From: Pogonophryne albipinna
Lineage: Eukaryota; Chordata; Actinopteri; Perciformes; Artedidraconidae
Length of the DNA: 64,000 bases
Assembly (NCBI GenBank): GCA_028583405.1
Contig: CM053261.1
Coordinates: forward strand, 9,801,459 to 9,865,458
Reading direction: 5' to 3'
A program made the position numbers and the translations under genes. Every line of letters starts with the position of its first letter. The stretch's first letter is position 1. Of this stretch, positions 1-11,119 are shown piece after piece. The notes beneath the pieces were generated by a model. The model was given only the letters and a program-made list of their open reading frames with translations, did no database searches and was not told the DNA's origin.

Positions 1-575
1 ATTTAATGTTCTCAAATAGCGTTTGTGAATTTGCCTCAGTCATTTATTACATAATCAAAATGCTTGATTGTTTGGAGCAGAACACATTATTTATACACAG
101 TATTGTGGTAGCAAATGTTCAAATGTATCCTCTTCATCATAATCATCAGTCATATAATACATATGTTATTATAGAGTTTGACAGTCATAAACACACATTA
201 TATATACAGGTAATTGGACATAAAGATATGCGACAACAATAAAAATAATAACACTCATCTGGATTTGTGATCCTTTGTGAAATATTAACATTACGTCACA
301 TTTTAATGAATGTTGGAGTGTTCAAGGAAGTATTTCAGTCAAGTTTCTAGCAATTTAAACTTCTTATTTTACGGAGAGTCTTAATCAAAAAGCCTGCAGA
401 TGCTACAAAAACATGTACCCTTAAAATGTACATACATATTTCTTGAAATATCTGCTGAAATGAAAATAGACTTTCAAGAGTGCATTTAAATGCTGAAATG
501 CTCAGAAGAGGTGAGCTTTATCCTCAATTGTCATTGCTTTCAGTCGTGAGCTGGTGAAGGAGAATATTTGGTGAT
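1..575 (-). other. vamp8 3' UTR and downstream sequence
   Basis: No further coding sequence is seen. TTTATT at 43-48 is AATAAA on the minus strand and is the only clear poly(A) signal I found for vamp8 within this stretch. The UTR limit is inferred. Confidence 0.35.
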
Positions 576-713
576 TTATAGAACACCTGTGGCAAAGAGG
601 ATGATTAGGACAACGATGATCAGCACAATCACCCCGATTATAACCATCATTTTAATGTTTTTCCACCAGTATTTCCGGGCAACCCGTGTGGATGTTCTTT
701 GGAACGTGTCAGC
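576..713 (-). CDS. vamp8: vamp8 last coding exon
   Basis: Encodes the last part of the SNARE helix, the WWKN juxtamembrane patch and the C-terminal anchor, then a stop. The acceptor on the minus strand reads ctttcag just before GCTGACACG, so the reading frame upstream of 713 is intron. The entry is phase 0 and matches the donor at 1598. Confidence 0.9.
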   Translation of the reverse strand, partial: ADTFQRTSTRVARKYWWKNIKMMVIIGVIVLIIVVLIILFATGVL

Positions 714-2411
714 CTGAAAGAAACCAAGAGAAAACCTTTTTAAAACACCAGTGATGGAAGAACTACCCACATCCTTTTACTTAAAGGGGAACTCCACCGA
801 TTTCCCAAAGCTAGGTCTGAATAATGGTGGCGGAGAGTAATAATGCATATTTAAAAACAACTGTATAGCGTCTTTGTGTCCCCAGATGGAGCTGCGGGAA
901 GTCAGATATATATTGAAAACAACAAACTAGCACCTGAACCCAGACCTAACTTTTGAAGATCAAGTTGCATTGTGGGTAATAAAGATGCCAGATGAGAAAA
1001 ATTAGTGTATGGCCTAGTAAGAAAAAGACATGAATTCCTGCTTTGTTCAGCACGAATATAGAAAATGGTGGAGTACTCTTTAAAGTAAAAGTACCAACAC
1101 TAGAATGTAATAGCACTTATTTACAAAAGTCATGCACTTTAAAATAAAATTACAAAAGTAGTAACAATTGTTTAATTTGGGAAATAACTCATAAGATGAC
1201 AGATTTTTTTTCTTCACACTAATAAGGTTGGTAACCACTGTGTTTAATACATATGTTTTTTGCAGGTTAAATCTTAATATGAAAAGTAATTAAATTAGGC
1301 TACAAACTACTACTTACACATTGAGTAAGAGAGACAAAGAAAAAACAAAAATACAGAAATGTTTTATGAGGCCCTGGATTATTTACACAATATTATCCTG
1401 TGTATTTTTAATGAGCAATATTTCCTGTTTTTATATCACGGATATGCCGGTATATTGTTACACTTTTACTCTGGCGTGTAATGGAGAAGATATATAATTT
1501 AAAGGAGAAGTAACCCTTTGAATGAAAGATATATGAAAACTAATCGTTAACATCAGGGTGGAAAGCCAACACTGAACCATCTGGATCAGATACTTACAGA
1601 CGCCTGCAGGTCATCAGTCTTGCCGATCAGATCATCTATTCTGTCCCCTCTCTCCAGCACTTTGCTGATGTTATCTGTCAGAATAACTTTAACCTCGTTC
1701 ACCTGACTCTGAACCTGGTCCATCTTAGCAGCCGAGCCAGAGGCCGGGGGCTGAGAGCGTGTGTCAGCCTGGGGAAAAGGAGGGGAAATTATTCTATTTT
1801 TAGTCTCCAAAAATTCCCCTCTACAACGAGCCACACTAAAAGCAAAACATAGGGGCAACAATCTATGTAGTAGGGCTGGGTGATATACAAAAAAAAGGGT
1901 TGACCATTGATGCTTTCACAATATATTTACACTGGGAATTTCAATTAACAAGCATCAGTAATGTGGAATAAAGGCAAATAGTAGAACCGCTATAACAGTC
2001 TGATACATATAGATAATAACATCACTTTACTGTAATGCAGCCAGGAAAAGACAACACTTCACGACAAATCTAAGACGGTGCCTAGTCTCCTATCAGGATT
2101 TCGATATATTTTCCATTTATTGCCCAGTTCTACTCTGCAGTCACGTTTTTAAATGACCAAACCTCACATCCTGTTACTGAGTGAACAGGTGAGTGTGCTG
2201 TCAGGTGTTACAGAGGCCTGTGACTGTCACATGAAAAACCTAAACACTATTTTTATAAAGCAAACCTGCATAACACATTTTATTACTTGTACAGACAAAT
2301 AGAGGATACGTTTAATTGATATGTAGACGAAAAACAATTGGTGATCTATGACAAATGTAAACAATATTTAACTGACCTAAAGTCATTGTATAAAAAAGGA
2401 GAACTTACCAT
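576..2411 (-). CDS. vamp8: VAMP8-type R-SNARE (endobrevin-like), complete
   Basis: Tail-anchored R-SNARE; this family sits on endosomal, lysosomal or secretory vesicles and pairs with Q-SNAREs to drive fusion. Coding exons join as 2411-2409, 1768-1598 and 713-576, giving 103 codons before the stop. The order is a short polar N-terminus, a SNARE motif with the zero-layer arginine in [10 protein letters not shown], the juxtamembrane VARKYWWKN, one hydrophobic segment of about 22 residues, and the end LFATGVL. The juxtamembrane and tail residues resemble VAMP8 (100 aa in human) more than VAMP2 or VAMP3; the amino half is more VAMP1/2/3-like, so a teleost-specific VAMP is possible. All junctions are GT-AG, phase 0. 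The next gene is a MAT2A relative, matching human MAT2A-VAMP8-VAMP5 proximity. Family is certain; exact orthology is inferred. Confidence 0.85.
1598..1768 (-). CDS. vamp8: vamp8 SNARE-motif exon
   Basis: Exon of 57 codons carrying the N-terminal tail and most of the R-SNARE heptads, with the ionic-layer Arg in KVLERG. The minus-strand acceptor is tccccag and the donor is gtaagtat. Both junctions are phase 0. The exon needs a start codon supplied from upstream, as in VAMP2/3, where the first exon encodes only Met. Confidence 0.9.
2409..2411 (-). CDS. vamp8: vamp8 proximal first exon: start codon only
   Basis: On the minus strand the sequence reads GGGCTGCTATG followed by gtaagttc, so the exon ends exactly at the initiator codon and splices phase 0 into 1768. 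The 5' UTR runs upstream toward higher coordinates; its start cannot be fixed. A purine at -3 is absent, but G follows the ATG after splicing. Confidence 0.65.
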
Positions 2412-2793
2412 AGCAGCCCTCTGTTTCAGTCCCAACTAACAACTACACACAAAGTAAATCCTCCACAAAGTCCTGTTATCCAGTCCTGGCAGTATAATAA
2501 ACAAACACAGATATGTTCCTCTTGTGACAGAATGAGTCACACAGTCAGAGCTGAACAAATGTCTGCTGAAGGTTGCACCTCTCCCCTGTCACTCATTAAC
2601 TACCTGTCGCCTCAATCAGAGTCTCATTGGTTCAACAGGAGCCAGTCGCCACGCACAACTCATGATCACATCCTGAACATGCAGCACTTTCATTTCCCGC
2701 TTCTCATGAACTCTGCTACTCAAGGAACAACTTTTGACAGTTAAACTGCACATTTTTCTAAACAAATAATCCTGGTTTTATGCGTTTACTTAC

Positions 2794-2796
2794 CAT
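2794..2796 (-). CDS. vamp8: vamp8 distal alternative first exon: start codon only
   Basis: A second minus-strand ATG followed directly by gtaagtaa, 385 bp upstream of the first. It would splice to the same exon and give the same protein from a different promoter. Only one of the two, or both, may be used in vivo. Confidence 0.5.
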
Positions 2797-3124
2797 GAGT
2801 TGTCAGAGCGGCAGGCCGGTGTGGAGCTGTGTGTCTGGCCAAAGGGCTTTCAGCAGAGAGATATTTGCAAGGCAATAAAGGGGTGAGGTCACTGTTGCTT
2901 CACTTCCTCATCCTGTGTTGTGCAGCTTGTTTCAGCAACCAGGGAAAGTGTGTGTGTGAGTATGTGAATTTGCCTACTTGTTGCTGTTTTGGAGCACAAA
3001 TGTAACTATCTCTGGTACTCTTTTAACAGTGACTCCACTTTATAAGATATATTCAAGAACAATAAACCATAATAAAAATCAGTACGGAAGCAGTCTTGTG
3101 TTTTAAAATCTTCGGTAATAAATC

Positions 3125-3265
3125 TTGCCAAGGATGGAAGAAATATTCAGATCATTTAGTTAAGGAAAAGTAGCAACACTATTCTGTTAAAATACTCCAT
3201 TAAAATGGATTATTATTACTGATGTGTTAATGTGTAGCATTTCAGTGTTGGTTAGTTGAGGTTGA
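3125..3265. repeat. Dispersed 'GGAAGAAGTACTCAGATC'-type repeat copy
   Basis: Diverged copy of a motif seen again and again in the window: (G)GAAGAA-TA-TCAGATC followed by AGTAAAAGTA-like runs and AAAATACTC. Similar decayed stretches occur near 1070-1140, 7090-7190, 11380-11560, 25505-25680, 46310-46370, 57740-57880 and 58690-59100. From memory this is a common teleost interspersed repeat; no family name is claimed. Confidence 0.45.
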
Positions 3266-3585
3266 GCTCATTTGAATGATATTAAAATTGTATTATAGGC
3301 TGTTTGGTAGCTTATTCTTTAACGATGTATTGCATACTGCTCCTCATATGTTTTGTGTTGGAAGGTCAGATCAATTTAGATATTGAGCAGGTCAAGAAAG
3401 GCCTTGATAGGACTTTGTTAGTACTGTGGATGTACTTCCCTGATAAAGAGGATCTGGACATGAGTCATGCAAACTGAACATTGGGAGTGTGCTGCACTTT
3501 GGCTAAATACTAAAGAAACAGTGTGGGTATATGTTTGCTTGAAGTCAAACAAAAAGATATACATTAGTCTTTAATGTACTATAAC

Positions 3586-4384
3586 TAGAGATGTCCCGAT
3601 CCGATCCCGTGATCGGGGATCGGAGCCGATCACGTGATTTTCAAAAGATCGGGATCGGGAGGAAAAAAATCGGGGATTTTTTTTAATTTAAAAAAAAAAA
3701 TGTTTTTAATTTTTTTATTTAATGTTACAAAACAAAAATGACCATGTTCACGTCTTAAAGTCATCCTGAGGCCTTAGTTTTGGTTTGAAATTACACAACA
3801 TCATGTATGTGTTGCTTCTTTTGGGCTTGTTTTCAGACCTGGTTGCTTATTTCTCTCAAATCTGGCAACAGAGTGGGCGCGCAGTGTCTAATAGTAGCAG
3901 TAAGCTAACGAGAGGCTACGTTCAGCTGGGGACTCGGGACAGAGAAAATGTCAGGAGTTTGGAAGTATTATAAAATTGAAAGCGAAGGTAGTGTAACAGC
4001 CAGATGCAATGTTTGCAAGGCGGAGGTTCCGCGTGGTGGAAAGAACAGAGCTACGTTCAACACGACCAATCTAATACGCCACCTGAGAAACCAACAACAA
4101 CACGATGAGTACACAGCGGCCACTCGGGTATCGGCACTGAAACAACCGACACTTTCAGAGACTTTTAAAAGGAAAGAGAAACTGCCCCAGAACAGTGAAA
4201 AGGCCAAACAAATAACAGCCAAGATAGCTGAACTCATCGCGTTGGATGACCAGTCGTTATCTGTTACCTTTTTTTTCTCTTAATGCATTGCATAAAGATC
4301 GGATCGGGAAAAATCGGTATCGGCAGATTGTCAAAATCAAATGATCCGGATCGGGAGCAAAAAAATGTGATCGGGACATCCCTA
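3586..4384 (+). mobile_element. Internally deleted hAT transposon with BED-finger ORF
   Basis: Flanked by a perfect 8-bp target duplication ACTATAAC (3578-3585 and 4385-4392). The termini are inverted: TAGAGATGTCCCGATC on the left against TAGGGATGTCCCGATC on the right. Subterminal GATC-rich repeats flank an A/T-rich tract. The 799-bp length is far below an autonomous hAT, and only the N-terminal BED zinc-finger segment of the transposase is left. The 8-bp duplication and BED finger both point to the hAT superfamily. Confidence 0.92.
3948..4283 (+). pseudogene. hAT transposase N-terminal fragment, BED zinc finger (ZBED-like)
   Basis: Open frame of 111 codons beginning MSGVWKYYKIES. The BED-type finger is seen as CNVCK followed by TTNLIRHLRNQQQHDEY, giving the C-x2-C...H-x(n)-H arrangement with an aromatic W/Y pair before it. 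Downstream KQPTLSETFKRKEKL is the linker typical of ZBED/hAT transposases. The catalytic RNase H-like core and the dimerisation domain are missing because the element is deleted and ends 100 bp downstream. It may still bind DNA if made, but I see no evidence of expression. Confidence 0.75.
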
Positions 4385-4658
4385 ACTATAACCTTAAATA
4401 ATCCAGGTTACTTGGACAAGCTGCGCAGTATGCGAGGAGTAAAGGACATTACATCATGCTGGCTGCACCTTTTTACAAGTAATCAGAAAGTTTTCATGGA
4501 CTTTGTACAGTTGAAGAGATCATAAGTCGAAAGAAAATGCACAATACAAATACAGGGGATAGACACAACAACACATTCACATGTACACTGTAATACATTT
4601 CATTACAATAGACATGCAATTGTCATACTTATGAGAAGTTTATGATGATGTTTTAGAC

Positions 4659-5670
4659 CAGGGGTCGGCAACCTTTTTGATATGAAGTGCCATTTAAAAA
4701 AAAAATTGTTATCAGCGTGCCAACGATCGAGAATTATCAACGGGGGGGGTTGAGGAGCTTGACGCTCGTCAACTCGGCAGGAGGGCGGGGGAGCAGTGTG
4801 TGGACCTGTCAGCGCAACATACATGATGCCGAATTTAACAAACTAAATAATTGGTTTAAACGGCATAATAATAAGGACGATCGTCCGTTCTGTGATTCTC
4901 CAGAGCACACATGTTATGATATTAGGGTCATGCAGAGTGAGATGAGATCGCTGTCCCTTTAAGAGAGAGAGAGAGAGAGAGAGAGGGGTGTGGCTTGTGC
5001 ATGTGTGTGTGTGGATGGTAGAGCGACAGTGAGGGAACGTGTGTATGTTTCTGGAAGTGAAACGAGGAAGCAGAAAAACAGAGGTCTGTGATGTATTTTG
5101 TGAAACAGAAGAACAGCTAAATAAATGCAACGGCCTCCCAAGAAGAGCTCGCCTCTCTCCAGTCATTTAAGCTAAAGTGGGTTATTGAACCTGAAGCTTA
5201 TTGCTTCTGCCCTGGGAGACGACAGAGTCATCCCCCCTGTTTCCTCGACTACGGTCTGGGAGCCGACAGGAAAGTTCAACACACACATGGCCAGTCCGCC
5301 CCTTTGTAGCATATTATTTCAATGAGAGATGAGCAGATCGCCACTGGGCTTTCAACTAAATACACAGCCATGCAAAAACTGCGGCATGTGTACAGCTCCT
5401 TATGGGTACTGCAATTAGTGAAGTGCTTTCCTCTGTGGTGAAACGATCTGCACTGCACCACGGAGGAAAGCGGCAGAAAGTCACCTGGAGTTAAAGAGAG
5501 CGGGGCTGCGTTGCGTGCATGGCTTCCTTCTGCAGGTAACGGGGAGACGCGCTCTGGCGGCGGTATCGTTCAGGATCCGAAAATACAATTTAAATATTTT
5601 TGCACACTTATTCCTAGTGTGCCACTGGTTACGGAGCATTGGCACGCGTGCCAGGGGTTGCCGACCCCTG
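4659..5670. mobile_element. Non-autonomous hAT element (CAGGGGTCGGCAACC termini)
   Basis: Perfect 8-bp target duplication TTTTAGAC (4651-4658 and 5671-5678). The left end CAGGGGTCGGCAACC and the right end GGTTGCCGACCCCTG form a 15-bp perfect inverted repeat. The interior (1,012 bp) has a (GA)n run near 4965-4984 and no intact transposase; short open frames on either strand look incidental. Confidence 0.93.
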
Positions 5671-5678
5671 TTTTAGAC

Positions 5679-6440
5679 TGAACAGAGGTCTTTATTCTGC
5701 TATAGGAAGCAGTTTCTCTAACTGCTGTAACAAACTGTAAATACTTACAGAAACACGTCATGGTGGCGTTTTTTCCATGTGGATAACAGATCAAATAGTT
5801 GAGACACTTTCAATATATGGCAAACTCTTAGTTTGTTTCCAACAAAGAAAAGTAAATGGGCATACAAAAATTTGAAACAAAACTATAATCTTGCCAAAAC
5901 AAATATATATAAATAAATATATATATATATAGTCAATTCTATCTCAAATTTGAGTTCAATTTAAGTAAGCATATATATTTTTTTAATGTTTGTGTTAAAA
6001 TCATATACAAACAATATATTCATATATCTATTTGTTTCCTGAAACTGACCATTCTTCATAATAGCTACTTTTACTTTTGAAAATAGAACATTATGTGTAC
6101 ACTGTTGTACTACATTTTTTACATATATAATATATCTCAGAACTTCCTTCTCCACTGACACATGTTACCAAATTAAGGATGATTTGAGGTGAATTGCTTT
6201 AAAATCAGTTTATTCTATTGTAATATATTATATTGGTGTATGTATTATAGCTATAATATTATTTACTTTGGTATATTTGTTCTATGTTGCTGTTTGTTTC
6301 TTTACTGACAAACCATTTAAATGTAAAAACATTTCATGATTATTTTTGAAAAATACAGAGAAAAAAAAGGAGATGATTAAAACAATAAAATATGAAAATA
6401 CAGTATGTGTAAATTAGCTAAATATATTTTTAAATTATGA
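5679..6440. other. AT-rich spacer upstream of mat2al
   Basis: Very AT-rich intergenic DNA with a short (TA)n run near 5905-5930. I see no gene or bounded repeat in it. Confidence 0.5.
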
Positions 6441-6871
6441 GGGGGGGAACTGTTCACCTGACCTGTTGCGCCATATTGAGGCTGCCCGAGCTGCTGCCTG
6501 AAGGACCTTCACTTGTAACCATTCCTCCTTAAAATCACACATCCGTTAACAGTAAGCCGGAAAAGGGGAATCTGTAATTAAATGTAAGTATTAAGTAACC
6601 GTCATATATTTATTTTTTAACCGTGTACGACTTTGATGGATGTAATGAACGACTGTTAGTGATCGTTGCCTCGGTTGTTTTCTTTAATCCGCCTGACCTA
6701 AATCCACTTTACTGCCATGCCATGTCTTTATTATCGTAACTTCCTGAGTTAATGATTGATTTGTATATCATTAGTCGGCGGACATCAGAAGACACTTTCA
6801 CCTTAGAGCTGGGGTGCCGTTAATAACGTACATTCAACTTTCCTGACACCACGACCGACGACGAGCTGAAG
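6441..6871 (+). promoter_or_regulatory. mat2al promoter and 5' UTR region
   Basis: GC content rises at 6455-6560 relative to the AT-rich spacer, with GGAA ETS-like boxes near 6558. A donor-like gtaagt at 6584 could end a non-coding first exon that would splice to the exon holding the ATG at 6872. No TATA box at a convincing distance. Position is inferred from context only. Confidence 0.35.
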
Positions 6872-6947
6872 ATGAACCCGAGAGGAGCAGCCTGCAGTGG
6901 GAAGACTTTCCTGTTCACCTCCGAGTCTGTGGGAGAGGGACACTCAG
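6872..6947 (+). CDS. mat2al: mat2al exon 1
   Basis: Start chosen at the only ATG in frame before [13 protein letters not shown], with A at -3. It carries the first part of the ATP-binding loop, including the catalytic His of EGHS. The donor gtaatt follows a phase-1 break within the Asp codon. The N-terminus [11 protein letters not shown] is unlike MAT1A or MAT2A. Confidence 0.9.
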
Positions 6948-9900
6948 GTAATTTAGACAGCCTTTACTGTATACATGTGAACCTGAGTGTATACCTGTGT
7001 GTACTTTGTATACATACATACAGTCTATGGTTGTAGTATACTGGGTACACAGTGTGGACATGTTCCTTGTTAAAAGTCAATGGTGAAAGAAGTACTAAAT
7101 CCAGTGGTGGGTTAGGGTGGATTATTATGAATAAAACTACTTGACCGTATACAAAAAGTAAATATTTGCTCTAGTTTTACCACTTACAACATTAAAGTGA
7201 TGACCACATTAATACATCAATAATTATTACAGTTATGATTTATATATTCTGAAATGGGCCATTCTGCATTCTGAATTATATTTTTGAAAGCAGCATTTCT
7301 CCATGTAATTTAGGACTGGGAATTTTACTTGCATAATATTTACATACTTTATTAGGCTGGCTTGCAGCTCTCAGTTACTGATGATTTCAGTAATAAAACA
7401 CAAGTGTGTATTCAAGGCGTATGCCCCTGTTCATCTCTGACTTTGTGTTCACAGATAAAATGTGTGATCAGATCAGTGATGCTGTGCTCGATGCATACCT
7501 GAGTCAAGACCCCGACTCTAAAGTGGCTTGTGGTGAGGTTTATGTCTTATAATATTGAAATGTATCATGATGCACCCAACCCCTAATTCCTAAAAATGCT
7601 TCAGACTTGTTTGTGAAAAAAAGTAAAATCATTGAAATAAACTGTGATTATTCATTGCATTGATTAATTTGTTTAACATCAGTGTTTCTGAATAGAGATA
7701 CATAAACCTCCAGTTGAATACTGTAAGAAGACAAAAAGTGAATATGATCCAAATCCAATAAATAAATGTGGACATTTCCTATTAAATGTTCCTTTTTTTC
7801 AATGCAAATTTTAACATTATTACATTCATGGTAGTGTTGGTTCATTGTAGACAGGAAGCCAGTTTGAGATTAGATTAGAGTAGAATACATTTACTTCTTT
7901 GATTACAGATTGGGAAATTGTTTAGTTTCGCTGTTGAATGAAAGACAAAGATCCAGAATATAGATTTGTGGTTGAAACATCACTAGAGCAGAAAAGCAAA
8001 TATTTAAAAGAAGTTTCATCATTGAATAACATATGATAACACTTCTCTAAATGATACACAAAGTGAGTCATGTTTTGTTTCAGAATGTGTGGCGAAGACC
8101 GGCATGATTTTGCTGGTTGGAGAAGTGACATCTAAGGCCATCGTGGATCTCGTGACAGTGGTCCGAGATACCGTGAAGAAGATTGGCTATGATGACTCTT
8201 CAAAAGGTAGGTTTCTTATTTTACAACTTGAAGTTTTTGCAGAATGTTCCCAGGGTATTTAAGTAAAGGACTCCCTACTGTGATGTGCAGGTTTTGACTA
8301 TAAGACGTGCAACGTGCTTGTGGCCCTGGAGCCGCAGTGTGCCGAGATATCAGACTGTGTGTTTGAAGGCAGGGATCAGGAGGACATTGGTGCCGGGGAC
8401 CAGGTTGAGTATATACCTTTTTAATCCTTAACTTTATCCAAACTACCATGTGGATTTAGAATTGTTTTTTGGTATTAAAATAGTTGTAAAAAGTCACTAA
8501 GGTAAAGTAGCCAGTAGTACATTTGAAATACAATAGTTTACAATGAGGTTGTCATTCAATTTAATTTGTTTTCATTGGCTACTTAATTTCTATATTTCCT
8601 TACACCACAATTAGACTGATTAGACTGAGATGTGGATTCACACAATGATTATTTGGCTTTAGCAACTGCTTAATCTGTCCCCATAAGACAACAATTGTAA
8701 TTCTCAAAGCACCTGTAAAAGGGTGAAATTCAAACCTTACTGGGCTGCCAGACAAAATGTGTGTTGATTCTCCTGTACTGTTTGCAGGTATTTAAATTAG
8801 GAGATAGTCATACTTTGTGGCAAAAGTGCCAAAATGTAATGCATTTAAAACTGTCCCAATTCCCAAAGATCAGCAATTGTTGCCACATGTAGTAACAGGG
8901 AAATGATTAACAACCGAATAGAGTTGGATGTAACAGAAGTGCATTGATAAGGGGTCTTATACAAATGATAAAAAATCAAGTTGGTATAAATGAATTAATG
9001 GTATCTTTCCTCTCCCTATGCTATACATCCTCATGGGTGTTAAGTGATAAGAAAGCCTTGGACAGAGGTACATTTGAACCTGATGGTGGTGCTAGATGAC
9101 CATTTGTAGTTTTACCTGAGTTAATATGAATGATATGATGGGGAAGGTAAAAGTCTGAATGACATTGTATGACCATCTTTACAATAGTTGCTGCAACATT
9201 TGTGTAGCTAATTCAAAACGTTAATTATCTACAAAATAATGTATGCATTGTGTTCTGGTGCATAAGCTCTCATTTAAGTTGTATTTAGTTAAGCTTAAAG
9301 ATATCATTTTGACACTTTTTCCATAACTGCTCTGACTGGGTTTCCATATCTATGGATCTGCCTGTCTCCTCAGGGTTTGATGTTTGGATACGCCACAGAT
9401 GAGACGGAGGAGTGCATGCCGTTAACCATCCTACTGGCTCACAAACTCAACTACAGGTTAAAGGAGCTGTCACGCAACGGAGAGTGTCCCTGGATAAAAC
9501 CAGACTCCAAATCACAAGTGAGCCATCTTAAAGTCTGACAGAGGGGCAATAAAGAAATCAAATATCAGGCCGCTGGGTGTGAGGCAGCAGGGAAAGGACA
9601 CATTCAGACAATCCAGGTCCCGGCTCATGTGGCTGGAAAGAAAGGCATGAAAGAACAATGACAATCTGACGAGGAGTAGCTGGAGATTGGTTGGTATTTA
9701 TACTCTGAGAATGTGGGGGAAAGGAAAAGGTGAGCAGGTGGATCTAGGAATTAGTGGTAGGGCTGCGGTTGAGTACTCATCTTTGCTTAGGAAGGGTAAT
9801 GGCTTGTAATGACCCGGAAGTATAAAGCGGCAGCCATGACAAGAGCTGGTCAAAATCTGTAAATGACAAGAAAATGAGCTTTAATGCTTTCTTGACCTAT

Positions 9901-11119
9901 CATGTAGCCTGGTGTAAGTGCAGTGTCCTCTCCTAACTCTTTAAGACACATATTTTGTTAACCTCATGACATTTTCTTTTGAGATCAAGGATAAGTTCTT
10001 AGAAAAGGCATAGGCTGTTATTTTTGGTCTAATAGACTGTTGTTTTGAAATGGTGGTGTAAAGAGTTTGCTTAATTGTTTTGCCCTTGTTGCTGCAGGTC
10101 ACAGTGGAGTATCGAGACCATATGGGAGCCATGGAGCCGCAGCGTGTTCACACTGTGGTCATCTCTGTACAACACAGCCCGGACATCAGCCTGGAGGAGA
10201 TCAGACGCAATCTGATGGAGAAGGTGGTGAAGGTCGTCATTCCCGCCAAGTACCTGGATGACAAGACCATCTACCATCTACTGCCAAGTGGGAAATTTCT
10301 TATCGGTGGCCCACAGGTGAGTGAGGACTAAACCACCGATGGAAATGTATTTGCAGAAATGCAGGAGCTGATGTTTTTTTTATCATCAGAGCGATGCAGG
10401 ACTCACAGGGCGCAAAATCATTGTGGACACATATGGAGGCTGGGGTGGGCATGGAGGAGGGGCTTTCTCCGGGAAAGACTACTCCAAAGTGGATCGGTCC
10501 GGAGCTTATGCAGCTCGCTGGGTGGCCAAGTCTCTGGTGAAAGCAGGACTCTGCAGGAGAGTCCTGGTTCAGGTGAGGAAGTTCATTAAGTTGCACTTAT
10601 TGTAATGAGTAGTGTGAATGTTATTTCTGTATTTCCCCCATGTGATCTGTGGTGACCCTAGAAACGATTATACTCTTATCTTTACAAACAGGTCATTATT
10701 TGGTGTCTAATGTGCGATGACTCCTTTCAATCTTGCACGGGATGTTGTTAGATATCTGAGCAATGATTACTGAAATTGTCTGTTTTTCCCTTTAGATCTC
10801 CTATGCGATCGGTGTGAGCCGCCCGCTTTCCATCTCAGTGTTTCACTACGGCTCATCGAACAAGGATGAAGACGAGCTGCTGCAAATAGTTGAGAAGAAC
10901 TTTGACCTGAGGCCTGGCGTCATTGTAAAGTATGTGAGGTTTTTCACAGCTAAAAACATCATATTTCTAGTGTTTATTGATACATTTTAACTGTTTAATA
11001 TTGACTTCATTTACAGAGATCTGGGTTTGAAGCGGCCAATTTACCAGGAAACCGCCTGCTACGGTCACTTTGGCAGAGAGGATTTCCCCTGGGAAAAACC
11101 AAAGCCTCTGGTGTTTTGA
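6872..11119 (+). CDS. mat2al: S-adenosylmethionine synthase, divergent MAT2A-like paralogue, complete
   Basis: Makes S-adenosylmethionine from ATP and methionine, releasing phosphate and diphosphate; the family is a cytosolic dimer or tetramer. Nine exons: 6872-6947, 7455-7532, 8084-8206, 8291-8403, 9374-9517, 10098-10316, 10390-10572, 10796-10929, 11017-11119. They total 1,173 nt, so 390 aa plus stop (human MAT2A is 395). All introns are GT-AG and the exon pattern is the one I recall for vertebrate MAT1A/MAT2A. Signatures in order are [63 protein letters not shown] and [12 protein letters not shown]. The catalytic-loop GHPDK of MATs is GHSDK here. Identity to human MAT2A is clearly below what true mat2aa/ab would show, so I favour mat2al; the symbol is less sure than the enzyme. 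Confidence 0.93.
7455..7532 (+). CDS. mat2al: mat2al exon 2
   Basis: Encodes [16 protein letters not shown], the helix after the catalytic loop. 78 nt; acceptor acag, donor gtgagg. Confidence 0.92.
8084..8206 (+). CDS. mat2al: mat2al exon 3
   Basis: Encodes [15 protein letters not shown] through the KIGYDDSSK turn. 123 nt; acceptor tttcag, donor gtaggt. Confidence 0.92.
8291..8403 (+). CDS. mat2al: mat2al exon 4
   Basis: Encodes [14 protein letters not shown] and ends with GAGDQ at the active-site gating loop. The segment between (about [17 protein letters not shown]) is the least conserved part of the protein. Confidence 0.92.
9374..9517 (+). CDS. mat2al: mat2al exon 5
   Basis: Begins with the near-invariant [18 protein letters not shown] and ends in KPDSKSQ, which contains the substrate-contacting Lys. 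Confidence 0.93.
10098..10316 (+). CDS. mat2al: mat2al exon 6
   Basis: Central domain, [15 protein letters not shown] to [15 protein letters not shown]. 219 nt; acceptor gctgcag, donor gtgagt. Confidence 0.93.
10390..10572 (+). CDS. mat2al: mat2al exon 7
   Basis: Contains [14 protein letters not shown], the GGGAFSGKD signature and [12 protein letters not shown], which holds the ATP-phosphate and metal ligands of the family; all are intact. Confidence 0.93.
10796..10929 (+). CDS. mat2al: mat2al exon 8
   Basis: Encodes [19 protein letters not shown] and [11 protein letters not shown]. The donor is gtatgt, splitting the Lys codon. Confidence 0.92.
11017..11119 (+). CDS. mat2al: mat2al exon 9 and stop
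   Basis: Encodes [19 protein letters not shown] and the C-terminal tail ending KPKPLVF, then TGA. Acceptor ttacag. Confidence 0.92.

Noticed and set aside
6354..6362. TACAGAGAA (METTL16 motif) near mat2al
   Set aside because: It is upstream of the gene in AT-rich spacer, not in the 3' UTR, so it cannot serve the known feedback.
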